NCBI GenBank assembly: GCA_023460535.1
Contig: JAEWPV010000020.1
Coordinates: 191,132 to 255,131 of the forward strand
Source of the DNA: Bacillota bacterium
GTDB taxonomy: Bacteria; Bacillota; Clostridia; Oscillospirales; Ruminococcaceae
Length of the DNA stretch: 64,000 nt
Direction of reading: 5' to 3'
Below are positions 1 through 7,956 of this stretch, piece after piece. Each line of letters starts with the position of its first letter. The stretch's first letter is position 1. The translations under genes were made by a program, and so were the position numbers. Below the pieces are notes generated by a model that was given only the letters and a program-made list of their open reading frames with translations, was not told the origin of the DNA and searched no databases.

Positions 1-1
1 C

Positions 2-331
2 CCGGCGCCCAAAAGCCAAATTAAGCAGCGTATGCAAGAGCTTTGGGAGCGCCGTTGTACCAAACAGCCGCTAGAATTCCCCAGTGCGGGCAGCACCTTT
101 AAGCGCCCTGCCAACGGCTATGCGTCTGCGCTGATTGAGCAGTGCGGTCTGAAGGGACGCAGTGTCGGCGGCGCGATGGTGAGTACCAAGCACTCCGGCT
201 TTGTTATCAATACCGGCGGGGCAACCTGCGACGATGTGTTAGCCTTGATAAAAGTGATTAAAGATGAGGTTATGCAAAAGACAGGCATTGCCCTCGAGTG
301 TGAGGTTCGTCTGTTCCGTTGCGAAAACTAG
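2..331 (+). CDS. murB: UDP-N-acetylenolpyruvoylglucosamine reductase, C-terminal part
   Basis: This is the last 109 codons of MurB, whose 5' part lies outside the window. MurB is the cytoplasmic flavoenzyme that uses NADPH to reduce UDP-GlcNAc-enolpyruvate to UDP-MurNAc in peptidoglycan precursor synthesis. The visible part is the C-terminal substrate-binding domain: the AGSTFKRP motif carries the serine that acts as proton donor in the family, GFVINTGGAT follows, and LECEVRLF near the end holds the conserved glutamate. The gene ends 21 bp before rapZ, the order murB-rapZ-whiA seen in many Firmicutes. Only the missing N-terminal FAD domain prevents full assessment. Confidence 0.93.
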   Translation, partial: PAPKSQIKQRMQELWERRCTKQPLEFPSAGSTFKRPANGYASALIEQCGLKGRSVGGAMVSTKHSGFVINTGGATCDDVLALIKVIKDEVMQKTGIALECEVRLFRCEN

Positions 332-352
332 TGTAATAAATGGGTGAAGTGT

Positions 353-1216
353 ATGGAGCTTGTCATTATCACCGGACTTTCGGGTGCCGGTAAAACAAGA
401 GCAGCCAACGTGATGGAAGACATCGGCTTTTTTTGTGCCGATAATATGCCTCCTATCCTTATTCCGAAGTTTGCCGAGCTTTGTTCGCAATCTGACGGGA
501 AGATCAGTAAAATCGCCATCGTCACCGACAGCCGCGGCGGCAATATGTTTAGTGGCTTAGTGGACAGCCTTAACGAGATGAAAAACAACGGCTACAACTA
601 CAAGGTTCTTTTTCTTGATTGCCGCGACGATGTTTTGATACGTCGTTTTAAAGAAACAAGGCGCAAGCATCCGTTGGTGGACAACGAGAACGCGTCGGTA
701 GAAAACGCGATAGCGGTGGAGCGAGTGATGCTCAAGCAGATTAAAAGCCGCGCAGACTACACGATTGATACATCAATCCTTTCTCCGGCACAGCTTAAGG
801 AGCGTCTTTCCGCGCTGTTTTTGGATAATCTTTCGGCAGGTATTATGGTCAATTGCATGTCTTTTGGGTTTAAATACGGGCTGCCCAGTGATGCCGACCT
901 GGTGTTTGATGTGCGTTGTTTGCCCAATCCCTTTTATTTTGACCATCTCAAGCCTCAATCGGGGCTTGACTGCGATGTTTCGGATTTTGTTCTGAGTTTT
1001 GGGGAGTCGCGGGAGTTTTTGAGGCGCATTATCGATCTGCTTGAGTTTACGTTACCGTTGTATACCAATGAGGGGAAGAGCCAGCTGGTGGTTGCCATTG
1101 GCTGCACGGGTGGCAAGCATCGCTCCGTAACCTTTGCGCAAAACGTTTGTGCTGCACTGGAGCAAAAAGGAGTTCGTGCAATTGCAAACCATCGCGACAT
1201 CACAAAAGACCGTTGA
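353..1216 (+). CDS. rapZ: RapZ/YvcJ family nucleotide-binding protein
   Basis: The 287-residue product is a P-loop protein of the RapZ (YvcJ) family. In E. coli RapZ is an RNase adaptor that controls glmS through the GlmZ small RNA; in B. subtilis YvcJ hydrolyses GTP and influences competence. The Walker A motif GLSGAGKTRA lies at the N-terminus, FKETRRKHPL in the middle, and the family hallmark IGCTGGKHRS near the C-terminus, which ends in HRDITKDR. I chose ATG 353 because a GGGTG stretch lies 6 bp upstream; an in-frame GTG at 344 has no obvious ribosome site. The gene sits between murB and whiA, but yvcK, which usually lies between rapZ and whiA, is absent. Confidence 0.93.
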   Translation: MELVIITGLSGAGKTRAANVMEDIGFFCADNMPPILIPKFAELCSQSDGKISKIAIVTDSRGGNMFSGLVDSLNEMKNNGYNYKVLFLDCRDDVLIRRFKETRRKHPLVDNENASVENAIAVERVMLKQIKSRADYTIDTSILSPAQLKERLSALFLDNLSAGIMVNCMSFGFKYGLPSDADLVFDVRCLPNPFYFDHLKPQSGLDCDVSDFVLSFGESREFLRRIIDLLEFTLPLYTNEGKSQLVVAIGCTGGKHRSVTFAQNVCAALEQKGVRAIANHRDITKDR

Positions 1217-1247
1217 CTGCGTCCGGTTGCAATGGGAGAAATAGAGT

Positions 1248-2192
1248 ATGGTAGACCAAAACAGCTTTGGTTACAGGCTGAAAAATGAGCTTTCTGCTCC
1301 GGCAAGGCATAGTGCTTTACAGAAGAGGGCAATGCTGTACGGACTTGTTCTTTTTTCACGCTGCTTTAATCTGGATACGCTTTTATCTCAAACCGAGTAT
1401 GAGTGCGTTGCCGAACGCTTTAAGGCACTGTTAATGGAAATGTGCGGTATCGATGCTTCGTTACGCAGTCTTGGCGGGGGGAACCCGCTGTTTTTACTTT
1501 CTGCGGCAACGATGGAAGACAAGAACAAGCTGCTTGCCTACCTTTCGCACTCGGTTCATGAGGTTTCGGTTAAGGTAAACATGGCAAATATCGAAAGCGA
1601 CGAAGAGCTGTGCGCCTTTGTGCGGGGTGCGTTTTTGGCGTGCGGATATGTCAGCGACCCGGGAAAGACCTATCGCATTGAGTTTGTTGCACCCCGATAC
1701 ACCCTTAGCAAGAACCTTGCCTATATTCTGTCTCAGGCGGGCTTTCAGGCGAAGATGACGCAGCGCAAGGGCAGCTACGTACTGTATTTTCGCGAGAGTG
1801 CCGTAATTGAGGATCTCATCACCTATATGGGCGCAACACTCTCTACGCTGGAACTGATGGATGTTAAGGTACTTAAGGATTTGCGTAACAACATAAATCG
1901 TAAAACCAACTGCGAAACTGCTAATATTGAGAAGACGGTAACCGCCTCAACGCAGCAGGTTAAAGCAATTCGTGCATTAAAACGATCAGGGAACTATGAG
2001 CTTCTGTCGGACGAGCTCAAAGAGATCGCCTCACTGCGTCTAAAATATCCCGAAAGCTCTCTGAGTGAACTTGGGCAGATGGCTTCGCCGCCCTTAACGC
2101 GTTCCGGGGTGAGCCATCGCCTTCGAAAAATAAACGAGATAGCTGCCCGGATAAAGACGGCAAAAATGAAAAGAAGAGTGAAAAAGGTATAG
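1248..2192 (+). CDS. whiA: DNA-binding protein WhiA
   Basis: WhiA is a bipartite protein with an N-terminal domain related to LAGLIDADG homing endonucleases and a C-terminal helix-turn-helix. In Streptomyces it is a sporulation regulator; in B. subtilis it affects division and chromosome segregation. The 314-residue length is typical. The C-terminal region with SDELKEIASLRLKYP and LTRSGVSHRLRKINEIA is the WhiA HTH domain. A GGGAG ribosome site lies 8 bp before ATG 1248. It follows rapZ by 31 bp and precedes dnaE by 39 bp, so the three are probably cotranscribed with murB. Confidence 0.94.
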   Translation: MVDQNSFGYRLKNELSAPARHSALQKRAMLYGLVLFSRCFNLDTLLSQTEYECVAERFKALLMEMCGIDASLRSLGGGNPLFLLSAATMEDKNKLLAYLSHSVHEVSVKVNMANIESDEELCAFVRGAFLACGYVSDPGKTYRIEFVAPRYTLSKNLAYILSQAGFQAKMTQRKGSYVLYFRESAVIEDLITYMGATLSTLELMDVKVLKDLRNNINRKTNCETANIEKTVTASTQQVKAIRALKRSGNYELLSDELKEIASLRLKYPESSLSELGQMASPPLTRSGVSHRLRKINEIAARIKTAKMKRRVKKV

Positions 2193-2231
2193 CCGTTGTG
2201 TTACTAGCAACGAAAAGGAGGCGTATTTGGA

Positions 2232-5200
2232 ATGAATGATTTTGTGCACCTGCATGTTCATAGCGAGTACAGCCTGCTTGACGGGGCATGTCGCATTCCT
2301 AAATTGCTTACACGAGCGAAGGAACTGGGTCAAACCGCGGTAGCGATTACCGACCATGGCGTAATGTACGGGGTAATCGATTTTTATAAACAGGCGCTAA
2401 AACAGGGCATAAAGCCGATTATCGGGTGCGAGGTGTACGTCGCGCCGCGCACACGGTTTGATAAGGTTCACCAGCTTGACACCAGTCCATATCATCTGGT
2501 GCTGCTATGTAAAAATAATACGGGGTACAACAACCTGATTCAACTGGTTTCACGTGGCTTTACCGAAGGATTCTATAACCGCCCGCGCGTTGATTTAGAG
2601 CTGCTGGAACAGTATCACGAAGGGCTAATCTGTCTTTCTGCTTGTTTGGCGGGGGAGATTCCGCGCAAGCTTTTAAATGACGGGTACGAAGCGGCTAAGA
2701 AAACAGCATTGCGCTATGCCGAGATATTTGGTTCGGATAACTACTTCTTAGAGCTGCAGGATCATGGGATTCGTGAGCAAAAGGAGATTATTCCGCACCT
2801 CGTGCGACTGTCCGAGGAGACTGGTATTGCTCTGGTGGCGACCAACGACTCGCACTATTTAGAGCGAGAGGACTCCAAAATGCATCATGTGATGGTGTGC
2901 ATCCAGACGGGTCACACGGTGGAAGATGAGGATACACTGGAGTTTGCCACCGACGAGTTCTACATAAAAAGCGCAGACGAAATGACCGAGCTGTTTTTCT
3001 TTGCGCCACAAGCAATAACAAATACCGTAAGCATTGCAGAGCGCTGCAACGTCTCGTTTGAGTTCGGTGTGACCAAGCTGCCCTTTTTTGTGGCGCCCGA
3101 CGGCAAAGACAATCTCACCTATTTTAGGGAGAAATGCTATGAGGGCTTAGTGCGCCATTACGGCGATAATCCGGAGGAAACGGTTGTAAAGCGGCTGGAA
3201 TTTGAGCTGTCGGTAATCGGTAATATGGGGTATGTCGATTATTTTTTAATCGTACACGACTTTATCGACTACGCTCGTAAAGCCGGCATACCGGTTGGAC
3301 CGGGCAGGGGCTCGGGCGCGGGCAGCCTTGCCGCATATTGCATTGGGATTACCGGTATCGACCCGATGAAGTACAACCTGCTGTTTGAGCGCTTTTTAAA
3401 CCCGGAGCGTATCAGCATGCCCGACTTTGATATCGATTTTTGCTATGAACGCCGCCAGCAGGTTATCGATTATGTTGTCTCTAAGTACGGTGCCGACCAT
3501 GTGGCGCAGATAATTACCTTTGGCACAATGGCGGCACGGGCAGCCATCCGTGATGTGGGACGTGCGCTTGCCGTACCCTATCAAACGGTTGATACGGTGG
3601 CAAAGCTTGTGCCCACCGAGCTGCATATGAGCATCGACAAGGCACTGTCGGTGGTAGCCGAGTTAAAGGGGCTGTACGAAACGGACGCAAGGATTAGGGA
3701 TTTGCTCGACATGGCGCGCAAGGTAGAGGGTATGCCTCGTCATTCCTCAACCCATGCGGCGGGCGTCGTGATTACGCGCGACCCGGTCAGTGACTATGTG
3801 CCGTTGACTAAAAGCGATGACGCGATTATCACCCAGTTTCCCATGACCACGCTTGAGGAGCTCGGCTTGCTGAAGATGGATTTTCTCGGACTGCGAACGT
3901 TGACCGTCATTCATGACTGCGAGGAGATGATTCGCCGAGTAACGCCCGAGTTTAGCATGAGAAACATACCCGAGGATGATCAACAGGTCTTTGTGATGCT
4001 TTCGCAGGGGTTGACCCAAGGCGTATTCCAATTTGAATCTGCGGGGATGCGCAGAGTTCTTACCGATCTAAAGCCAATTAGCTTAGAGGATTTAATAGCG
4101 GTTATCTCCCTGTACCGTCCGGGACCGATGGAGTCTATCCCCAAATACATTGCAAACCGTCATTCGCCCGATTTAGTTACTTATAAAACGCCGCTGCTTA
4201 AGCCTATTTTGGAGGTAACCTACGGCTGTATTGTGTATCAGGAGCAGGTAATGCAGATTTGCACACAACTTGCGGGCTATTCGTACGGTAGGGCGGATTT
4301 AGTGCGCCGCGCCATGTCGAAAAAAAAGGCCGATGTTATGGAAAAAGAGCGCCGAAACTTCATTTTGGGCGCAAAAAAGGACGACGGAAGCGTGGAGTGC
4401 GTGGGCGCGGTTAACAACGGCGTGCCGGCTGACATTGCCAACGAAATCTTTGATGAGATGAGCAGCTTCGCCTCCTACGCGTTCAATAAATCTCACGCGG
4501 CAGCATATGCCTATGTGGCATACCAAACCGCATTCCTAAAGTGTCATTATCCTAAGGAATATATGGCGGCACTGTTAACGAGTGTGTTGGATAACACCTA
4601 CAAGGTTGTGGAATATATTAACGAGTGCGCGCGCATCGGTATCGCTGTGCTTCCGCCCGATGTCAACCAAAGCGAAGAAGGCTTTACGGTTTCTGGCGAC
4701 AGCATCCGGTTTGGCTTACTCGCGATTAAAAATTTGGGACGCGGCTTTATACGAGATTTAATTGATAATCGTCGGCGGAAGGATTCCTATCAGTCGTTTT
4801 ATAGTTTTTGCGAGAGATTGCAGGGTACCGACTTAAACCGCAGAGGGCTGGAAAGCCTGATAAAGGCAGGCGCCTTTGACAGCCTAGGCTACAAACGTCG
4901 CCAGCTGATGCAGCACTTTTCCAATATTCTTGAGGGCATTGCTTCCAGAGGGAAAAGCATGCTGGAGGGGCAGCTTGATTTATTTTCTTCCGGTACAGTA
5001 GACGAAAGCTACGAACCGCCGATTCCAGAAGAAACGGAATACCCGCTTGCGGACCTATTACGTTACGAGAAGGAAACAATTGGCTTGTTCATATCTGGCC
5101 ATCCGCTGGGTGATTATAGAGATGCTTCCGATAAACTGCATGCCACACAGCTCGAGCAGATCATCGTCTGTGCATCGGAGGGAGACGGAAGGTTTAAGGA

Positions 5201-5765
5201 TCGCGATATCGTAAAGCTACTCTGTATTATTACAGGGAAAAAGCTCAAAACAACCAAAAACAATCAGACGATGGCTTTTATTCAGATAGAGGATACCACT
5301 GCATCGCTGGAAGCCATCGTATTCCCCAATCTGATTGAAGCGCTGTCGGGCACACATCTGATTGAGGAAGGCTCAATCGCAGTTGTTACAGGACGAATCT
5401 CTTTTCGAGAAGAGGAGGAGCCTAAGATAATTTGTGAGAGTATTCAATCTGTGGAACATGCGCTGCACACCATGTCGGGAGAAAAACAAGTATCAAGCCA
5501 ACAATCCGGGAATATGCAAACGAAGGTTGAAAAGAAAAATCGTGCGGGATTATACCTTAAACTCCAATCCCGAGCCGATGAACGCCTGGTACGGGTGCAA
5601 TCGATGCTGGAGTTCTTTTCGGGGACCACTCCGGTTTACGTATACTTTGCAAAAGAAAATGAACTAACGCAAGCCGCACAGAGTATGTGGACCGTTCCGG
5701 AGCAGGCTTTACTCAAAGAACTAGGCAATATTTTAGGAAAAGAAAACGTTGTACTGCGAAAATAG
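2232..5765 (+). CDS. dnaE: DNA polymerase III subunit alpha, DnaE type
   Basis: The 1177-residue protein is a replicative DNA polymerase of the C family. The N-terminal PHP domain begins with FVHLHVHSEYSLLDGA and keeps its metal-binding histidines. The polymerase core contains GPGRGSGAGS and the catalytic PDFDIDF motif with D400 and D402; a third acidic residue is D550 in KMDFLGLRT, matching the spacing of E. coli D401, D403 and D555. Helix-hairpin-helix and OB-fold regions follow, with an OB-like segment at about residues 990-1080. There is no 3'-5' exonuclease insertion, which separates it from PolC. An AAAAGGAGG site lies 10 bp before the ATG. It is followed by pfkA, a common clostridial pairing. 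Confidence 0.96.
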   Translation: MNDFVHLHVHSEYSLLDGACRIPKLLTRAKELGQTAVAITDHGVMYGVIDFYKQALKQGIKPIIGCEVYVAPRTRFDKVHQLDTSPYHLVLLCKNNTGYNNLIQLVSRGFTEGFYNRPRVDLELLEQYHEGLICLSACLAGEIPRKLLNDGYEAAKKTALRYAEIFGSDNYFLELQDHGIREQKEIIPHLVRLSEETGIALVATNDSHYLEREDSKMHHVMVCIQTGHTVEDEDTLEFATDEFYIKSADEMTELFFFAPQAITNTVSIAERCNVSFEFGVTKLPFFVAPDGKDNLTYFREKCYEGLVRHYGDNPEETVVKRLEFELSVIGNMGYVDYFLIVHDFIDYARKAGIPVGPGRGSGAGSLAAYCIGITGIDPMKYNLLFERFLNPERISMPDFDIDFCYERRQQVIDYVVSKYGADHVAQIITFGTMAARAAIRDVGRALAVPYQTVDTVAKLVPTELHMSIDKALSVVAELKGLYETDARIRDLLDMARKVEGMPRHSSTHAAGVVITRDPVSDYVPLTKSDDAIITQFPMTTLEELGLLKMDFLGLRTLTVIHDCEEMIRRVTPEFSMRNIPEDDQQVFVMLSQGLTQGVFQFESAGMRRVLTDLKPISLEDLIAVISLYRPGPMESIPKYIANRHSPDLVTYKTPLLKPILEVTYGCIVYQEQVMQICTQLAGYSYGRADLVRRAMSKKKADVMEKERRNFILGAKKDDGSVECVGAVNNGVPADIANEIFDEMSSFASYAFNKSHAAAYAYVAYQTAFLKCHYPKEYMAALLTSVLDNTYKVVEYINECARIGIAVLPPDVNQSEEGFTVSGDSIRFGLLAIKNLGRGFIRDLIDNRRRKDSYQSFYSFCERLQGTDLNRRGLESLIKAGAFDSLGYKRRQLMQHFSNILEGIASRGKSMLEGQLDLFSSGTVDESYEPPIPEETEYPLADLLRYEKETIGLFISGHPLGDYRDASDKLHATQLEQIIVCASEGDGRFKDRDIVKLLCIITGKKLKTTKNNQTMAFIQIEDTTASLEAIVFPNLIEALSGTHLIEEGSIAVVTGRISFREEEEPKIICESIQSVEHALHTMSGEKQVSSQQSGNMQTKVEKKNRAGLYLKLQSRADERLVRVQSMLEFFSGTTPVYVYFAKENELTQAAQSMWTVPEQALLKELGNILGKENVVLRK

Positions 5766-5806
5766 CGAAAAACCGCATAAATCAAACTAAAAACAGGCGT
5801 AGGTCA

Positions 5807-5835
5807 TTGAAAAAGCATAGGCTATATACTATAAT
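5807..5835 (+). promoter_or_regulatory. Sigma-A type promoter for pfkA
   Basis: The -35 box TTGAAA (5807-5812) and the perfect -10 box TATAAT (5830-5835) are separated by 17 bp. The predicted start is near 5842, giving a leader of about 105 nt before pfkA. No clear terminator separates it from dnaE. Confidence 0.7.
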
Positions 5836-5947
5836 GTTTTTTTGAAGGCATGTTATTTTTTAAATAAGCTTTTTTATCAATACTATAACTTACAACAAGT
5901 GGGTACTATACCATTACCGGCATGGTATCGGAAAGGCATGGCAAAGG

Positions 5948-6934
5948 ATGAATGAGGTAAAAACGATCGGCGTTTTAACAAGCGGAGGAGATGCTCCCGG
6001 TATGAATGCGGCGGTGCGGGCAGTGGTGAGATCCGGTCTGCACAAAGGTTTGCGTGTCATGGGTATTATGCGCGGCTATAACGGGCTGATTACAGGGGAA
6101 ATGAAGGAAATGAATCTGCGCGATGTTTCAGATATTATTCATCGCGGAGGCACCATGCTCTATACTGCCCGTTGTGCGAGATTTCGTGACCCTGAAGGGG
6201 TAGAAGAGGCGAAGGATGTTTGCTTAAAGGAGAAAATTGACGGAGTTGTGGTAATAGGAGGAGACGGTTCCTTCCGCGGCGCACGCGATCTTTCCATGCT
6301 TGGAATTCCTTGCGTCGGCATACCAGGCACCATCGATAACGATATCGCTTCGTCTGATTACACCATTGGGTATGACACCGCGATGAACACCGCAATGGAG
6401 ATGGTAGACAGACTGCGTGACACCGCTCAGTCCCATGACCGTTGCAGTGTGGTTGAAGTGATGGGCAGACATGCGGGTCATATCGCACTGAATACTGGTA
6501 TTGCCTGCGGCGCGACTGCAATTCTTGTTCCTGAAATAGAGTATAACCTCAAGCGGGATATATACGACCGTATGATGAAGACGCAGGGCACCGGCAAACA
6601 CCATTTTATTGTTATCGTGGCGGAAGGTGTGGTTGCGGACGGCAACCCCAGCATTGAGGAGCTCGCGAAGATGATTCAGGAAAACACCAAGATTGAAACA
6701 CGCGCGACGGTACTTGGTCACGTACAACGCGGCGGTTCACCCACCGTCGAGGATCGTGTAATTGCAAGCTTAATGGGCAACTATGCGGTTGATTTATTGA
6801 CAAAGGGTGTTGGCAACCGCGTCGTTGTTATGCGCGAGAATAAAATTGTTGACCTGGATATTTATGAGGCTCTGCAGATGAAGAAGGATATTGACCGCAA
6901 TGCGTTTGAGATTGCGCATCAAATATCTATCTGA
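5948..6934 (+). CDS. pfkA: ATP-dependent 6-phosphofructokinase
   Basis: PfkA phosphorylates fructose 6-phosphate to fructose 1,6-bisphosphate, the committed step of glycolysis. The 328-residue length fits the bacterial ATP-PFK group. Visible motifs are LTSGGDAPGMNAA at the N-terminus, VIGGDGSFRGA (the glycine after GGD indicates ATP rather than pyrophosphate as donor), PGTIDNDI with the catalytic aspartate, VEVMGRHAGHIA and LGHVQRGGSP. A GGAAAGG site lies 11 bp upstream of ATG 5948. The gene has its own promoter and a hairpin after its stop, so it is probably a single-gene transcript. Confidence 0.97.
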   Translation: MNEVKTIGVLTSGGDAPGMNAAVRAVVRSGLHKGLRVMGIMRGYNGLITGEMKEMNLRDVSDIIHRGGTMLYTARCARFRDPEGVEEAKDVCLKEKIDGVVVIGGDGSFRGARDLSMLGIPCVGIPGTIDNDIASSDYTIGYDTAMNTAMEMVDRLRDTAQSHDRCSVVEVMGRHAGHIALNTGIACGATAILVPEIEYNLKRDIYDRMMKTQGTGKHHFIVIVAEGVVADGNPSIEELAKMIQENTKIETRATVLGHVQRGGSPTVEDRVIASLMGNYAVDLLTKGVGNRVVVMRENKIVDLDIYEALQMKKDIDRNAFEIAHQISI

Positions 6935-6952
6935 TTGCTATCTAGTACATGT

Positions 6953-6990
6953 AAAAAGGGTTCGTGGTGCGCCAGCATCGCGGACCTTTT
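6953..6990 (+). terminator. Putative terminator after pfkA
   Basis: An imperfect hairpin pairs AAAAGG plus TTCGTG on the left with CGCGGACCTTTT on the right, with one bulged G and a short inner stem. It ends in four T residues and lies 18 bp after the pfkA stop codon. The T tract is short, so termination strength is uncertain. Confidence 0.55.
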
Positions 6991-7140
6991 GTGCATAAAA
7001 ATGCCACAAACAAGAACATGCCCGAGCTGTGCCGAATATATATAAATGAATAGATTTGCTGTTTTTCTTTTGATATCCGTGTAAAAGTGTCTTTATCTTG
7101 ATGATATGTCACATTTGCTTGGGAAGGGCGGCGGGGCGGG

Positions 7141-7821
7141 ATGCGCAGAATACGGATGGATGATGCACAGAGACTGCGGTTAAAACTGATGCTTTCTCTT
7201 GGTATTGTGCTGATTACACTTATTATTTGTGATATAAAGATGCGCCCGATAGTTGTTACCTTTTCGCAGTATCAAGCGAAGACGCTTGCAACCCGCATTA
7301 TTAACGACGCGGTTGTGGCAGAGCTGGAGAACAGCCGCATTCAATACGATGACATAATTACCGTCTCTACCGACGCAGATGGCGTAGTTACGGCAATGGA
7401 GACCAATGCAATGACCATCAACATTCTCAAATCCCGCTTAACTACATCCATTTTGGATAAACTGAGTGATATTTCCGATACCGAGGTAAAGATTCACATC
7501 GGTACCTTGTTTGGCGGACAGATCTTTGTAGGACGAGGACCATTGGTCGCGTTTCGCATCGCTCCAGCAAGCGAGGTTAATGCGCAGTTTTTTCATTCGT
7601 TTGACGAGGCTGGCATCAACCAAACTAGGCACCGCATCCTGCTGGAGGTCAACTTAGCGGTTACAGCGATGATAGCGGGTCACTCCAGTCGTGTAGAAGT
7701 TCCGTGTAACTTTATTCTTGTGGATAATGTCATTGTGGGCAAGGTTCCCGACTCCTTTACCAAAGTTACCGGGGATGATTCATCGCTTATCTCAAAAATA
7801 AATGATTATGCAAACAAATAA
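7141..7821 (+). CDS. yunB: Sporulation protein YunB
   Basis: The 226-residue protein matches the YunB family: a single N-terminal membrane segment (LMLSLGIVLITLIICDI, about residues 18-35) followed by an extracytoplasmic domain. Characteristic segments are ALETN-like VVTAMETNAMTINILK, the stretch HIGTLFGGQIFVGRGPLV and VEVPCNFILVDNVIVGKVP. In B. subtilis yunB is transcribed in the mother cell under sigma-E and is needed for efficient spore formation; its biochemical role is unknown. AAGGGCGG lies 9 bp before ATG 7141. No sigma-E promoter could be recognised confidently upstream. The gene stands alone between the pfkA terminator and the ligA promoter. Confidence 0.88.
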   Translation: MRRIRMDDAQRLRLKLMLSLGIVLITLIICDIKMRPIVVTFSQYQAKTLATRIINDAVVAELENSRIQYDDIITVSTDADGVVTAMETNAMTINILKSRLTTSILDKLSDISDTEVKIHIGTLFGGQIFVGRGPLVAFRIAPASEVNAQFFHSFDEAGINQTRHRILLEVNLAVTAMIAGHSSRVEVPCNFILVDNVIVGKVPDSFTKVTGDDSSLISKINDYANK

Positions 7822-7828
7822 ATCTCTA

Positions 7829-7858
7829 TTACAATTAGCGGGCATAATATGGTATAAT
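7829..7858 (+). promoter_or_regulatory. Extended -10 promoter for ligA
   Basis: A perfect TATAAT (7853-7858) is preceded by TGG, an extended -10 arrangement, and by a weak -35 TTACAA (7829-7834) 18 bp upstream. It starts just past the yunB stop and would give a leader of about 90 nt to ligA. Confidence 0.6.
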
Positions 7859-7956
7859 ATCCGAAGAAACAAAACGGCTTTCTATTTTGAATACCAAAAA
7901 ATTAACGTTGCATTTGGGGAACTGACAATATCGACTAAAGGATTGGGCGTGCTTAA

